Shown: positions 1 through 10,943 of the stretch, one piece after another
How the letters are laid out: every line of letters starts with the position of its first letter
Position numbering within the stretch: the first letter of the stretch is position 1
Source of the DNA: Candidatus Woesearchaeota archaeon
GTDB taxonomy: Archaea; Nanobdellota; Nanobdellia; Woesearchaeales; GW2011-AR4
Direction: 5' to 3'
Assembly: GCA_016185755.1 (NCBI GenBank)
Contig: JACPMX010000004.1
Span: 62,001-126,000 of the forward strand
Length of the DNA: 64,000 nucleotides
Position numbers and translations under genes: made by a program
Notes under the pieces: generated by a model
Told to the model about the DNA's origin: nothing
The model's database searches: none
What the model saw: only the letters and a program-made list of their open reading frames with translations

Positions 1-25
1 GACAAAAAAGGAAAATGCAAGAGAC

Positions 26-3000
26 TTGGAGTCCATAAAGGTTGGAGTAGCATCTTTATTAGCAGAATTTAGGGAAGAGTTAAAGCAATATGTAGTCCTT
101 GGCAATAATGCAGTTGCACGCAATAAAATTTTAGGGGAATTGAAGTTTGAAGAAAATAAAGCAAAAGCATTGGAGGAAAATATTCTCGAGGTAAAAAAAG
201 GAAAGCTGAGAGTCTTGATTGTTCCATGCAATTGGGGTTTTGGCCCGGTTAGTAAAGCAATCTCTATTGTGAAATCATTGAAATCCATGGAGAGCGTCTT
301 GTATGAGGTTGCAATCATGGCAACAGATGATATTTGCAAAGCTGCAAAAAGAGGCTTTCCAAGAATCAAAAAATATGCTGTAGCTGAGAACCAGTCTTAT
401 GACAGGATGAGGTCTACAGATTCATATGTTACATTCCAGTCAAGAGTTTCAAGTTTTATAGCCTATTTCTACAAAATAGTTGCTGAGTTTAAGCCTAATT
501 TGGTGATTGACAGCCTCGGCTATCTTGGAGCGCCGCTTGCAAAAAGCCTTGGAATTCCTGTTATAAAGCTTGACCATCTGTTTCCGGAATTGACAAAAAA
601 TGAAAATGCCCAGAAAATTGGAGAAAGCCTTTTGCAAGCTTACAGCAGCAAAGATCCGGGGCTTAGGCAGCTTCTTGTGCGGAATGCCAATATAAATGCT
701 TTTCAGTGGCTGGGAGATGTGATTAGTGACTATTTGATTGTTCCGGCGTTTTATGAAATCAGCATTACCCCATCCATTATTAGGTACAGAGGAAACAAGA
801 ATATATTTTTTGTTAGTCCTTGCATGGATGCCCAAACTAGGCTATTTATGGAAGATACTTTTGAGGTAAAAGCTCACATGAGCCGAATTATATCACGCTT
901 TAGCAGAAGATTAGGAAAAGAAAATTCATTTACAAAGATTATCCTGGTAAATACTGGAGGAGTGTTTACTGATGATTATAAGGAAGGCTGGAATATTTTT
1001 ATAAAGCAAATAACTACCCTGACTAGAGCTGTTGTTCAACTGAATAGGCAATACAAAAGGGAGAAAAAACAAGAATTTATTGGTATTGTCTTAGTCGGCT
1101 CATTAAGCGCTTCTCAAAAGTTTTCAGCAAACATAGCAAGTAATTGGAATAAGGAGATGGTTGACTGTATGGTTCTAGCAGGCAATTTAAGATTCTATAA
1201 CACTATTAGAATGTATCTATCAGCCGATATTGTTATAACTAATGCCGGGCAGACAAGCATTTCCGAATTGATAACATTAAACAGGCCATTTTTGCTATTG
1301 CCGCCTTATCAAACAGAGATGATCAGAAATTTTGAATTTATAGTGAAAAACGGTCTGGGCTTGTCACTCTCTTCATATATTGCTAAAGATGGAAGCCCAA
1401 TGCCCAGCCTATTAACCACTCTTGCCGATTTGATGAATGCAGGCTCACAAACAAGTGCTGGAATAAGAAAGAAGCAACAAAAAGTAGTTAAAAATTTAAA
1501 ATATATGGAGGATGCATTATCTTTAATTTTAAGTGAAATTTCGGGAAGAAGTGTTGTACCATCAAAGCCTGTAATTAAAAAGGATATAGAGGGGTATGCA
1601 GAGAAGGTAAAAACAAAACAAGAATTGATATCTATAGTAATACCATGCTATAACTCAAGTGAGTATCTAGCTGCCTTAATAGAAAGCATATTAAACCAAA
1701 CTTACAAAAATTTTGAAGTAATTATTGTTGACGATGGCTCTACCGAATCACAAGCAACAGAAAATTTCAAGACTCTTAAAGAAAAATATCCTTGGATTTC
1801 TATAGTTAGAAATAAACAGCACAAAAATGCAAACTATGCAAGAAATACCGGTTTTGCAGCCTCGAAAGGTAAATTCTTGTTTTTTTGTGATTCTGACACG
1901 TTACTTTACAAAACATGTTTTGAAGATTTAAAAAAAGCATTAGACGAAAATCATAATTGTTCTTTTGCATATTGTAATTTTGATAGAGAACCTGCAGATC
2001 AAGGATTAGAGTCACATAGGACAATTCCTCATAAGGCTCAACCATTCGACATAAATACTTTAAGGGAGAGAAATTACATTAGCACAATTTCGTTGATTAG
2101 AAGAGAAGTATTTCCTAGCTTTGACCCATTTATTTATCGTCATCAGGATTGGGACATATTTTTGACTATAACCAAAGCCGGCCATCTAGGAATATGGGTT
2201 AATAAAAGTCTATTTAAATCAGTTGAGAGAAAAGGGAGCATTTCGGGGAGGGGGGCTGCAGACAGGATAAATTCTCAACACATAATATTATCGAAACATG
2301 GAATATTCTCTCTTCGTGCAAATGCAAGATACGCTATAATACTTCCAACTTATAATCAGGAAGATAAAACTGTAAGATGTTTAAATTCAATTAAAATAAA
2401 CACTCCTGTCAATTACCATTTATATTGGGTTGATGATGACTCTAATTCTGCCTCACAAGCAAAAGTAATAGATGCCCTTGCTAGTTTGAAAATCCCTCAC
2501 ACAAAAATCTACAAAAAGGGCAAAAACAAAGGATTTATCGGAAGTGTAAATTTAGCTTTAAACTACATAAAGAAAGATGGAAGATTCACACATTTCGTGA
2601 TTTTAAATAATGATATAATATTAACCAGAGGATGGCTTGACAAATTATTATTTCCAATGCTCAATGACAAGCTAATCATGGCAACTGGACCTGTAACTTC
2701 CAAATCGGCTTGGCAAACTCCAAAAGGAATTGAAATTGTATGTAAGGTTTCATTGCCATCTTATGCTCTTTCTGACAGAGAAGAAGATATAGAAGCCTAT
2801 AATATGGATTTAGCTAGGAATGTTAAGATAAGGTTCAGCTATATTACAGTTGTGTCATTCTTTTGCACCCTTTTTAATGCAAAGATACTTAATATAATTG
2901 GAGGATTAGACTTTCGTTATGGCATGGGATATGCTGATGATGATGATTATTGTTTGCGAATATTAAAAGCTGGTTTTAGGATTGCTGTTTGCCTAGATAC

Positions 3001-3133
3001 ATTTGTTTATCATGATCATGGAACATCATTTAGTGCAATAGGGAAAAGGAATGAACTAATAGCGCAGAACCATAAATTATTCGAAGAAAAATGGGGGTAT
3101 AAGCCACAAGCTGCGAGGTCTATAAGATATTAG
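26..3133 (+). CDS. Multidomain glycosyltransferase: N-terminal MurG/UGT-like domain plus two GT2 (GT-A) domains; 5' end probably outside the window
   Basis: RVLIVPCNWGFGPVSKA...ITNAGQTSISELI (GT-B like); ISIVIPCYNSSEYLAALIESILNQTYKNFEVIIVDDGS and YAIILPTYNQEDKTVRCLNSI (GT2). Frame is open to the window edge, so the TTG start is uncertain. Confidence 0.8.
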   Translation: MESIKVGVASLLAEFREELKQYVVLGNNAVARNKILGELKFEENKAKALEENILEVKKGKLRVLIVPCNWGFGPVSKAISIVKSLKSMESVLYEVAIMATDDICKAAKRGFPRIKKYAVAENQSYDRMRSTDSYVTFQSRVSSFIAYFYKIVAEFKPNLVIDSLGYLGAPLAKSLGIPVIKLDHLFPELTKNENAQKIGESLLQAYSSKDPGLRQLLVRNANINAFQWLGDVISDYLIVPAFYEISITPSIIRYRGNKNIFFVSPCMDAQTRLFMEDTFEVKAHMSRIISRFSRRLGKENSFTKIILVNTGGVFTDDYKEGWNIFIKQITTLTRAVVQLNRQYKREKKQEFIGIVLVGSLSASQKFSANIASNWNKEMVDCMVLAGNLRFYNTIRMYLSADIVITNAGQTSISELITLNRPFLLLPPYQTEMIRNFEFIVKNGLGLSLSSYIAKDGSPMPSLLTTLADLMNAGSQTSAGIRKKQQKVVKNLKYMEDALSLILSEISGRSVVPSKPVIKKDIEGYAEKVKTKQELISIVIPCYNSSEYLAALIESILNQTYKNFEVIIVDDGSTESQATENFKTLKEKYPWISIVRNKQHKNANYARNTGFAASKGKFLFFCDSDTLLYKTCFEDLKKALDENHNCSFAYCNFDREPADQGLESHRTIPHKAQPFDINTLRERNYISTISLIRREVFPSFDPFIYRHQDWDIFLTITKAGHLGIWVNKSLFKSVERKGSISGRGAADRINSQHIILSKHGIFSLRANARYAIILPTYNQEDKTVRCLNSIKINTPVNYHLYWVDDDSNSASQAKVIDALASLKIPHTKIYKKGKNKGFIGSVNLALNYIKKDGRFTHFVILNNDIILTRGWLDKLLFPMLNDKLIMATGPVTSKSAWQTPKGIEIVCKVSLPSYALSDREEDIEAYNMDLARNVKIRFSYITVVSFFCTLFNAKILNIIGGLDFRYGMGYADDDDYCLRILKAGFRIAVCLDTFVYHDHGTSFSAIGKRNELIAQNHKLFEEKWGYKPQAARSIRY

Positions 3134-3138
3134 CGAAA

Positions 3139-6100
3139 ATGACTATGCTGTTCAACAATAAGTTAATTGAAATATTAAGAGAAGTTATTAATAGCTTAAC
3201 GACTAGAAGAGAGCCTGTGCCATCTATTTTAATAGATATGTATGATTATTGCAACAAACAAGTCAAGGCAAACGACTACAAAGTAAAGAAATTTCAGAAA
3301 CTTTTCGAGCAATGTAGGGCTAAGCTTATGGAAATGGCCAAAGGAGGCTACCTTTACTTTAGGCTTCCAGATGATGAAAAAAAGTTCTTTGAAAGAATAA
3401 CTAATTATGCAGTAGTTATAATTAATTCCAAAAAGTTAAGTGAAGACTATAACAGCGTTGTAGCGGGCAAAATTAGCCCAGAAAAGTTTTCCAAAAATTA
3501 TAAAATTAATTATGTAGGTACATCAAACATAGACCAGAGACAAAGGGATTTAAAAGCACCAATATCTTTTGAAACCCGAGGAGATGGCCTGTACATGGCA
3601 ATTTCTTTGAGAGGTAACGTTTATGCATTTGTACCGAGATTCAGCCTGCAATTCGATGATTTTCATTATGGTACTTATGGAATGTCCAATGTTTTCTACA
3701 CTATTGATTTTAAGAGAGGGTTTGTATTTAATCAAGTACTTATGGTGTATGTTGCTCTAGCTGAATTTATAAAAAAAGAATGGAGATTATTAGAGTCTGG
3801 TAGGATAAAGCTTAAAGATGGAGTAGAGAAATTAACAGCTCTTAAATCAGAATTAGATTTACAGATCCTCCAAGAAATTATAAAAAAATGCAGTGTTCCA
3901 GGAGCCCTTTTTGGAAAACACGTCAATCTAACCGATGAAGAAATTCGACAGGTGGGGCTTGCTGCTTCTGCTTCCGAGCAGATTGTCAAAAATCATATCG
4001 ATAAAGAGAAAGATTGGGAAAAATTCCAGCAGTTGAGAAAACAATGTGCCGATAAAGGTTGGTTGATATCATTTACATTCCCTCCAGTCTGGCTTGTGGA
4101 TGGCGGTGAAACAGATGTTGAATTAAAAAAAATAGACAAGGTTTACAAGATAGTTGTCCCGTCAAGAGTTTTTAAATTGTATGTCTTACAATACCATGTT
4201 AAAAATTGTAAGGAATTTTCTACCAAACCAAGGGAGTTCTATTACGCTAAGATGGCCCGTTGGATTGGTGAAAGTTTAAGTATTGTTTTAGACATTTTAA
4301 TTAGGTCTGGCGTTTTAAAAGCAAAAGATACAAAGCCAGCAATTCAAATTTCAATAGACGAAAGCAAACTTAAATATGCCAAAGAAAAGTTCAGTAGGAT
4401 TTGGGGCGTGTTTACAAACCCTTATCTTTTACAACTTATTGGCTCGCTTAGCCCTCAGCAAAAGACAATTATAGATGATTTAGCTAAAATCATCCTTGAT
4501 GATGCCGTTCTTTTGCACATCATCTATGCAAAACCAAATGCCTCGCAAGAAGAATTCGGTGTTGATCATCTAAGTTATGGGGTAAGAAATGCTATAAGGC
4601 TCCCTTCTGGAGTTGCTCTCCATGACTATCTTTTTAATTTAGGGAAAGATTTGGCAGGCAAGCTGCCTTTAGGATTAAAAGCTTTGATGATACACAGATT
4701 TGGCTCCGATTACAATACTGTACACATACTTCCATTTCCAGAAGGACAGTCATTTTCAAGCCGATTTGTTATTATTAAATGCGAGTTTATTACTCCAGGG
4801 GGTACTGCAATTTACGATAGGAATAGGACTCACGGCAATGGATTCTGCCTGATTGTTAAATCTAACAGCAGATTGATAAAGTTTTTGACAGGCTCGCAAC
4901 ATGCAAGTTTATTTACTTTTGCTTTAAGGAACGCTGCAATAATTATGGATACTCATGCGGCTGTGTTTCTTGATTCATCGATAGAGGGATATAAATCATC
5001 ACGTTTTGCTGTTTTAAGCATGCATTCCATGCCAAGAGTGATTAACATACAATTTCCTAATAATAAACAATTCAAAAAAGAGTTCAGCAATGATAAAGAG
5101 TTTGTTCAATATGCGTTGGCGAATGAATTGGGCAGGAGTGAGACCGAGGTTGAGCCACGAGATGTAGAGAGAATCCGCATATTCCCAGAATGGAATGAGT
5201 CGCGTATGGAAAGAAGAGTCTATGATTTCAAAAGAGTTGAAAGAATTTTATCAGAAGCCAATGAGCTTATTAACGATGCTAGAATTTTAGCTTATGGGGG
5301 CATTGCATACGTTGAACGCTGGAGAATTGGCAATTGGCCAAATATACCTTTAGGCGCATTTCAGGATTTTTATGGGCTAGAGTCTGACAATATAAGTTTT
5401 GGAGTAGGCGAGCTAAAGGGAAAAAGATTCATAATTTTGCGACAAAACCAAAATATTAAGGATCGAGGAGGGGTTCCATATACACTATTATTCGATCCAG
5501 GTGAAGCAGTATGGAAAAAGGCAAACCACAACGCAGCCCTTATAATCAGAAATATACTAAATGATCAAGAATTAAGGCATTTATTTTTAGAAAGGCCCGA
5601 AGAGCTTCATAGGGAGAAGCTAGTAGCTATAATCTCTAAATTGTTGCAATCAGATTGGAGGGTTAATCCTACCAATGATTCACGATTTTTGCAGTTATGG
5701 AAAACTGCAGCAAGCTCCAGTTCAATATTAATAATAGGGCATCAAGATATGAATAGGCTGACTCCTGAAAGCTTAGCAAGTCTTTTAGCCCCACTTCAAT
5801 CACAATTGGATTTTTTTAATATGACGTGGCTTATAGGTGGTGGGCAAGCTAATGGAAGAGCTTTTGGTTGTCATATTGTTTGGGGTCCGAATAGGGAACC
5901 GGCTGGAAAGATACTTCCAAAAAAGCTCAATGACACTTATCTCTCCGATTCTCAACACCGATTCCTTGTAAGAGGCACTTATTATCATGGCAAACCGGTT
6001 AATGGGACAACAAAAGATTTCAGAGATTTTCTAATGGATGGTGAGCATATGGATGATTATATCAAAAGGTTTGGCCATTGGGTTTTGGGTTTTTGGAACT

Positions 6101-6930
6101 TTTCACCAAAGGTAATGCTTTATAATCCTGAAGGTAAAGATTACATTTATGGTTTTAATGCTCACTGGGGAACTATTGATGCGACTGGAAGAAGAGGCGG
6201 TGAAACACTAACGTTAAAAACATCGAAGGAGATGAATATTTATGAATATCTACTCACCTTAAAGAGTCTGATGATTGGGGTAGGAGAAATTTATAACCCA
6301 AACCCTAGGGAGCCTTTATACAATGTTAAATTACAGGAACCGCTAAAGCTTTATACGATAGAACCCTATGATAAAAGATTTTTGGATTCTGGAGGCTCAG
6401 AAAGAACTAGTGCCTATATAATTCATGTCGAGCCTGGGAAATATGTAAATTCTGCTCCGGAGACTATACAAAAAGTCCAGGAGGAAATATTTAAAAACGC
6501 TAATCCGAATGAAATAATTGCTACTTTAATTTATGGAGAGAATGCTTTTGTTGGACCAGATGGATTAGCAGCGATTTCTGGAATGACAAATATGCTGCCT
6601 CATATTAGATGGATTGGCATTATAAATCATCCAAATAAAGGTTATATTGATTTTGAGGGAATATTAACTTTTACAACAAAAATTCAACAACCAGGTGTTT
6701 TTTATGCTGGTCAAAGATTATTGCGCGCAAGAAGCAGAAATTGTGATGAATTCGTCAAAAAAGTTCTTGGAAAATTTGGCAGCAGGGATGCGAAGTTACA
6801 TATCCTTTTTGATACGGTTCACGATTTAGAAAGAAGAAGAACTATAGTAAGTCTTTATTGCGACGGACAAATTGACAAAATAAGAGCTGAATATTCAGAC
6901 GCATTGAATTGGATAAGAGGTTTTGAGTAG
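3139..6930 (+). CDS. Large uncharacterized protein (1263 aa)
   Basis: Long ORF immediately downstream of the glycosyltransferase fusion; no family recognised. Confidence 0.8.
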   Translation: MTMLFNNKLIEILREVINSLTTRREPVPSILIDMYDYCNKQVKANDYKVKKFQKLFEQCRAKLMEMAKGGYLYFRLPDDEKKFFERITNYAVVIINSKKLSEDYNSVVAGKISPEKFSKNYKINYVGTSNIDQRQRDLKAPISFETRGDGLYMAISLRGNVYAFVPRFSLQFDDFHYGTYGMSNVFYTIDFKRGFVFNQVLMVYVALAEFIKKEWRLLESGRIKLKDGVEKLTALKSELDLQILQEIIKKCSVPGALFGKHVNLTDEEIRQVGLAASASEQIVKNHIDKEKDWEKFQQLRKQCADKGWLISFTFPPVWLVDGGETDVELKKIDKVYKIVVPSRVFKLYVLQYHVKNCKEFSTKPREFYYAKMARWIGESLSIVLDILIRSGVLKAKDTKPAIQISIDESKLKYAKEKFSRIWGVFTNPYLLQLIGSLSPQQKTIIDDLAKIILDDAVLLHIIYAKPNASQEEFGVDHLSYGVRNAIRLPSGVALHDYLFNLGKDLAGKLPLGLKALMIHRFGSDYNTVHILPFPEGQSFSSRFVIIKCEFITPGGTAIYDRNRTHGNGFCLIVKSNSRLIKFLTGSQHASLFTFALRNAAIIMDTHAAVFLDSSIEGYKSSRFAVLSMHSMPRVINIQFPNNKQFKKEFSNDKEFVQYALANELGRSETEVEPRDVERIRIFPEWNESRMERRVYDFKRVERILSEANELINDARILAYGGIAYVERWRIGNWPNIPLGAFQDFYGLESDNISFGVGELKGKRFIILRQNQNIKDRGGVPYTLLFDPGEAVWKKANHNAALIIRNILNDQELRHLFLERPEELHREKLVAIISKLLQSDWRVNPTNDSRFLQLWKTAASSSSILIIGHQDMNRLTPESLASLLAPLQSQLDFFNMTWLIGGGQANGRAFGCHIVWGPNREPAGKILPKKLNDTYLSDSQHRFLVRGTYYHGKPVNGTTKDFRDFLMDGEHMDDYIKRFGHWVLGFWNFSPKVMLYNPEGKDYIYGFNAHWGTIDATGRRGGETLTLKTSKEMNIYEYLLTLKSLMIGVGEIYNPNPREPLYNVKLQEPLKLYTIEPYDKRFLDSGGSERTSAYIIHVEPGKYVNSAPETIQKVQEEIFKNANPNEIIATLIYGENAFVGPDGLAAISGMTNMLPHIRWIGIINHPNKGYIDFEGILTFTTKIQQPGVFYAGQRLLRARSRNCDEFVKKVLGKFGSRDAKLHILFDTVHDLERRRTIVSLYCDGQIDKIRAEYSDALNWIRGFE

Positions 6931-6960
6931 AATAATTTTTGGAGGAAGTTGCTATTATTT

Positions 6961-7518
6961 TCATTTCTTCCCCATCGCATCCTTAACTTGCTGCGGCATT
7001 TGCATATCGAACAGTCTGAAAGAAGTTGCCATCCTGCCGTTTCTTACGTCCACAAGCCTTCTGTCAATGCCGTTTGAAAGGATTCCATCATTATTTGCAT
7101 CAATTCCCAATTCAACGACAAAATAGGGGCCTGAAATGTTTGTCACGCGCATTGCATTTGCATACTTTTCAGCCTCTTCCCTTGATTTCGGATTTTCATA
7201 TTGCTTGAGAACTTCTCCAAGCACATACTTAAAGAGAAAATCATCCTTTGCCCTTGTTATTGTAACCGATGCTCCTGCGGTCAGTGTGTCTTCAATCCTT
7301 TCAACTCTCCTTTTTACAGCTGCGGTCTCATCCAAACCTTTTATAATCATGTCATTCATCCAGATTGTGGTATGGTTGGCTCTCTGCTCAAGCGCTGAAA
7401 CTGCTTGCTGGGTCCTATAACTCTGCTGTTGCACTTCATTCACGCTTCCTCTTGTTGCGCATCCATAGGCGGCTGCAGCCACATAGACAGCAGCCAACGC
7501 AGCAGCAAGCCTATTCAT
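6961..7518 (-). CDS. Putative lipoprotein/secreted protein
   Basis: MNRLAAALAAVYVAAAAYGC signal/lipobox-like N terminus; start moved to an internal Met. Confidence 0.55.
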   Translation of the reverse strand: MNRLAAALAAVYVAAAAYGCATRGSVNEVQQQSYRTQQAVSALEQRANHTTIWMNDMIIKGLDETAAVKRRVERIEDTLTAGASVTITRAKDDFLFKYVLGEVLKQYENPKSREEAEKYANAMRVTNISGPYFVVELGIDANNDGILSNGIDRRLVDVRNGRMATSFRLFDMQMPQQVKDAMGKK

Positions 7519-7519
7519 C

Positions 7520-8551
7520 TTAAGGCACCTCTTTTGCATCAGCATCATTCCAGGGGATTCCTATTTCCGTAATGCGCGGCATTGCTGATTCAAAAGCATG
7601 AGAAACTTCAGCTGAAATTTTTGATGTATCAATTGTTATTTTCCGGCCATTATAACGGACATCAACACGCTTTACTGGATTTGCCCCGAGAAATTCACGC
7701 TCTATCTCCGTTATTTTTATTGAAAGCCTGTCCGCCTCAGAATTCTTGATGGACACGCCATTGGAAAGCACAGCGTCCAATCGCATATTCCTGTAACCTT
7801 CGGAAATTGTAGGCTTCAGGACAAGGTAAATATCCCCATTGGCATGCCTTTCATATAAAATATCTCCTTCCCTTATTGAAATTTTTTGTCCAATGTCAAC
7901 CGGAAGCGCGCTTGGAAAGCCCCCTTGTTCGAATTTGGCTATTGTAGTCTCAATGCTTGCCAAGCGTCTTTGAAGTGCCTCGGCCTTGGCCCTATCTGCA
8001 GTTTGTATTTGCTCGACTCCCGTTAGCCTTTCAGAATTTGCATCAGTATCGCGCCCGTTAGCCTCAACCCTTTTATCCAAGCCCATGTATCTCTCGTCCT
8101 GAGCCTTACGGGCTGCTGAATTTTGTTCAGCTTCACTTTCTACCTTGCCCAGTCTTCCGTAAATTTCAGTTACTTTCCCCTCAAGCTCCTTGTATTTTTC
8201 AAGCCCGGGCCCAGTGCACGCTGCTGCAGCAAGCAACGCCATGCCAGCAACTGCTGTTCCATACCTAAAAAATTTATATTGAAAAATTCCAGGCATTCTA
8301 ATTCCCAAAAATGTACTTTTTGCTTCCTGTCCTTGCCTCGCGTATTGGACAGCCCTTCTGGCCAATTTTTCATCTATTTTTCTGCCAAAAAGTTCAGCTG
8401 AATTATTTACAACTCTTCCAATAGACCCAAATCTGACATATTCCTTGTGTATTGAAAAAATTATCCTGCTGGCATCTTCTTGAGAAACCCCTAAGGCATT
8501 GGAAAAATACCTGAGCATCGCTGACCTGTATTGCTGGGATTGCATGTACAT
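7520..8551 (-). CDS. Membrane-anchored coiled-coil protein with internal hydrophobic/lipobox-like segment
   Basis: GTAVAGMALLAAAAC followed by a coiled-coil stretch (LEGKVTEIYGRLGKVESEAEQ...). Confidence 0.55.
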   Translation of the reverse strand: MYMQSQQYRSAMLRYFSNALGVSQEDASRIIFSIHKEYVRFGSIGRVVNNSAELFGRKIDEKLARRAVQYARQGQEAKSTFLGIRMPGIFQYKFFRYGTAVAGMALLAAAACTGPGLEKYKELEGKVTEIYGRLGKVESEAEQNSAARKAQDERYMGLDKRVEANGRDTDANSERLTGVEQIQTADRAKAEALQRRLASIETTIAKFEQGGFPSALPVDIGQKISIREGDILYERHANGDIYLVLKPTISEGYRNMRLDAVLSNGVSIKNSEADRLSIKITEIEREFLGANPVKRVDVRYNGRKITIDTSKISAEVSHAFESAMPRITEIGIPWNDADAKEVP

Positions 8552-8736
8552 GGCAAAGGTAGTATGAACAAAAATTCATAAAAATATAGAATCAATTACG
8601 CATATGATATGCTTATTTTAATGGCTTCAAAAACAGACTTGATGATTTTTTCATTTCTTTCTTTCGCTAAAAAATAGAAATCTTTATATATTACTTTCTA
8701 TATATCACTAAAATTAAGATAATTATGTGATGTAAA

Positions 8737-9363
8737 ATGGACTTAATAAACTTAGCCAAAAGACTTGAAGGGCTGCAGACAGTAGACAGCATAGCAAAAA
8801 ATCTTGATGTAAATAGAAGGACAGCTATAAACTATATATGGCTGCTCAGGAAAAGGGGATTTGTTGAAACAATATACGGAAAAAGAAAGATAAGGATGTA
8901 TAGAATTTCGCCTTTAAAAAAGAACAAGTTTGGCTATCCCGGGCTTTACGATTTCCTAAACCAGCACTCCAAAATAAAGATTTATCCGCCGTACGAAGAA
9001 AGAATTTATGACCATAAGCCATCTGCAGAGGAAATGATTGTAAAGGCCGTTAAAACAGGGGATTTAAGAACCATACTTTCTTCACTAGCCTTATTTAATA
9101 AAATTAAGAATTGGCGAATACTAAGCGAAATCGCAAGAAAGGAGCTAGTTGGCAGAAAAATAGGTGCATTATACGATGCAGCAAGAACAATAATAAGGGT
9201 TAAAAGAATGGATAAAAAAACAAGAAAAGCGCTGCTGAACAGCAAAATAGAAGGCAAATTCATAGTTAAATATGCAAGAACAAGGGATTTAAAAGAAATA
9301 GAAAAAAAATGGAAAGTTTATTTGCCATTTAATAAGGCAGATTTGGAGGCTTACAATGATTAA
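8737..9363 (+). CDS. HTH regulator/AbiEi-like antitoxin candidate
   Basis: N-terminal wHTH (QTVDSIAKNLDVNRRTAINYIWLLRKRGFV); overlaps the downstream nucleotidyltransferase-like gene. Confidence 0.6.
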   Translation: MDLINLAKRLEGLQTVDSIAKNLDVNRRTAINYIWLLRKRGFVETIYGKRKIRMYRISPLKKNKFGYPGLYDFLNQHSKIKIYPPYEERIYDHKPSAEEMIVKAVKTGDLRTILSSLALFNKIKNWRILSEIARKELVGRKIGALYDAARTIIRVKRMDKKTRKALLNSKIEGKFIVKYARTRDLKEIEKKWKVYLPFNKADLEAYND

Positions 9364-10051
9364 TTTAGAAGAGCAGATTAGCCTTTTCAAGATAATAGGC
9401 AGCCAGCTAAAAAGCAGGGTAGAATGCATCGCAATAGGCGGCTCTGCAATGATGTTTTACGGGGCGAAAGCAGCAACCAAGGATGTGGATTTGGTTTTCC
9501 TTAAAAAAGAAGACTTGGATGCTGCCAAAAATATACTCTACAACTCGGGGTTTGATGAAAGGAAGAATATAAAGGGCATATTCAGGGAAGATGAAGCAGC
9601 AGGCAAGCCTGTAATGATGGATGGAAAAGACACAAGATTTGATCTTTTCTTAAATGAGGTTATAGGATTTAAGGTTCATGAAAAAACAATTGAAAGGCTT
9701 AGGGAAGTTCACGAATTCGGCAATTTTATGGTAAAAACAGCAAGCCCTGAAGACGTACTGATGATGAAAGGCTGCACAGAAAGAGAAAGGGATAGGGACG
9801 ATGCTGCAGAATTGATAAGGAAATTTAATATTAATTGGAGTGTTATTTTGGATGAAGTCTCAAAACAAGCCAAAATTGGCATTGCCGCTTTTCCTATACT
9901 GCTTTATGATTTTTTGACAGAGCTGAGGGATGACTTTAAAGTCGACATACCGAAAAATATAACAAAGCAATTGCTTGCCATTGCGGAAAAAAGAATAGAA
10001 GAACTTAAGAAGAAAGGTGAATTAATAAAAGTCACAAAATACAAAAAATAA
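9356..10051 (+). CDS. Nucleotidyltransferase-like protein (DUF6036/AbiEii-like)
   Basis: CIAIGGSAMMFYGAKAATKDVDLVF: GGSAxxxYG...T.DVDL motif. Confidence 0.65.
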   Translation: MINLEEQISLFKIIGSQLKSRVECIAIGGSAMMFYGAKAATKDVDLVFLKKEDLDAAKNILYNSGFDERKNIKGIFREDEAAGKPVMMDGKDTRFDLFLNEVIGFKVHEKTIERLREVHEFGNFMVKTASPEDVLMMKGCTERERDRDDAAELIRKFNINWSVILDEVSKQAKIGIAAFPILLYDFLTELRDDFKVDIPKNITKQLLAIAEKRIEELKKKGELIKVTKYKK

Positions 10052-10085
10052 AACCTTTATATACTCTTCTGTTTTATTTTTCTAA

Positions 10086-10910
10086 ATGAAGGCAAAACCA
10101 GTCTTAAAAAAGATTGCCATCAGGGAAGCTTTGTTCGTCAGGAGCTTCAAATTAGCAAAATCAAACCCTTCCAAAACAGGTTTGATGATCCTGTTTGACA
10201 TCCTGTTCATTGCTTCCTTCTTCGGGCTGCAGGCACTGAGCCAGTATTTTGCCCAAAGCCTTGTTCTTCCAACTACACTCTATTCAGCGACTTTCTTCCT
10301 TGTTTCATTTTCCCTGGCTTATTATCTCTTGATTCTTCTTGCTTACTCATTTTTCAAGTACTGTGTTCTTGATTCCATAAAATCACTATTCGAAAAGCAG
10401 GAATTCAGCCTAAGGAGATTTGGCCAGTTTTATTCATTAAATATAATTATTGCAGGGATATTCTTCGCGATACTGCTCGTATTCAACCTGATTCTGGCAA
10501 ACATCAAAAGCAGCTACGCGCCTTTCGTGTTCATTTTCATGGCCATACCCTACATTTTGCTGCTTTACATAGTATCAAACATAGCGCATTCATTGTTTTA
10601 TGAGGGCGCATCAATAAAAAGCAGCATTAAGGAAAGCTTCAAAACGACATTCACAAAGATGAAAGCCTACAGGGAAACTATCCTAATGATGATTTTGGCT
10701 TCCTTGGCTCTTTGGCTCTTGTTTTTCGGGAGCGGCTATCTGATAAGCTTGCTGGGATCAAAAAACTATAATTTGTACCTTGCAGCATACGCTTATTTCA
10801 GGCAGGCTTCCATAGTCATTTTTGACATTATGCTTTATTTCATAATATTGATAAACAGGGTTTCATTCTATGCTATATCTAGGGAGTTGCAGAGCGAAAG
10901 GTTTAAATAG
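10086..10910 (+). CDS. Polytopic membrane protein
   Basis: Several hydrophobic segments. Confidence 0.6.
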   Translation: MKAKPVLKKIAIREALFVRSFKLAKSNPSKTGLMILFDILFIASFFGLQALSQYFAQSLVLPTTLYSATFFLVSFSLAYYLLILLAYSFFKYCVLDSIKSLFEKQEFSLRRFGQFYSLNIIIAGIFFAILLVFNLILANIKSSYAPFVFIFMAIPYILLLYIVSNIAHSLFYEGASIKSSIKESFKTTFTKMKAYRETILMMILASLALWLLFFGSGYLISLLGSKNYNLYLAAYAYFRQASIVIFDIMLYFIILINRVSFYAISRELQSERFK

Positions 10911-10943
10911 ATTATAATTAGGTATAATTACCTATAATTAGAG

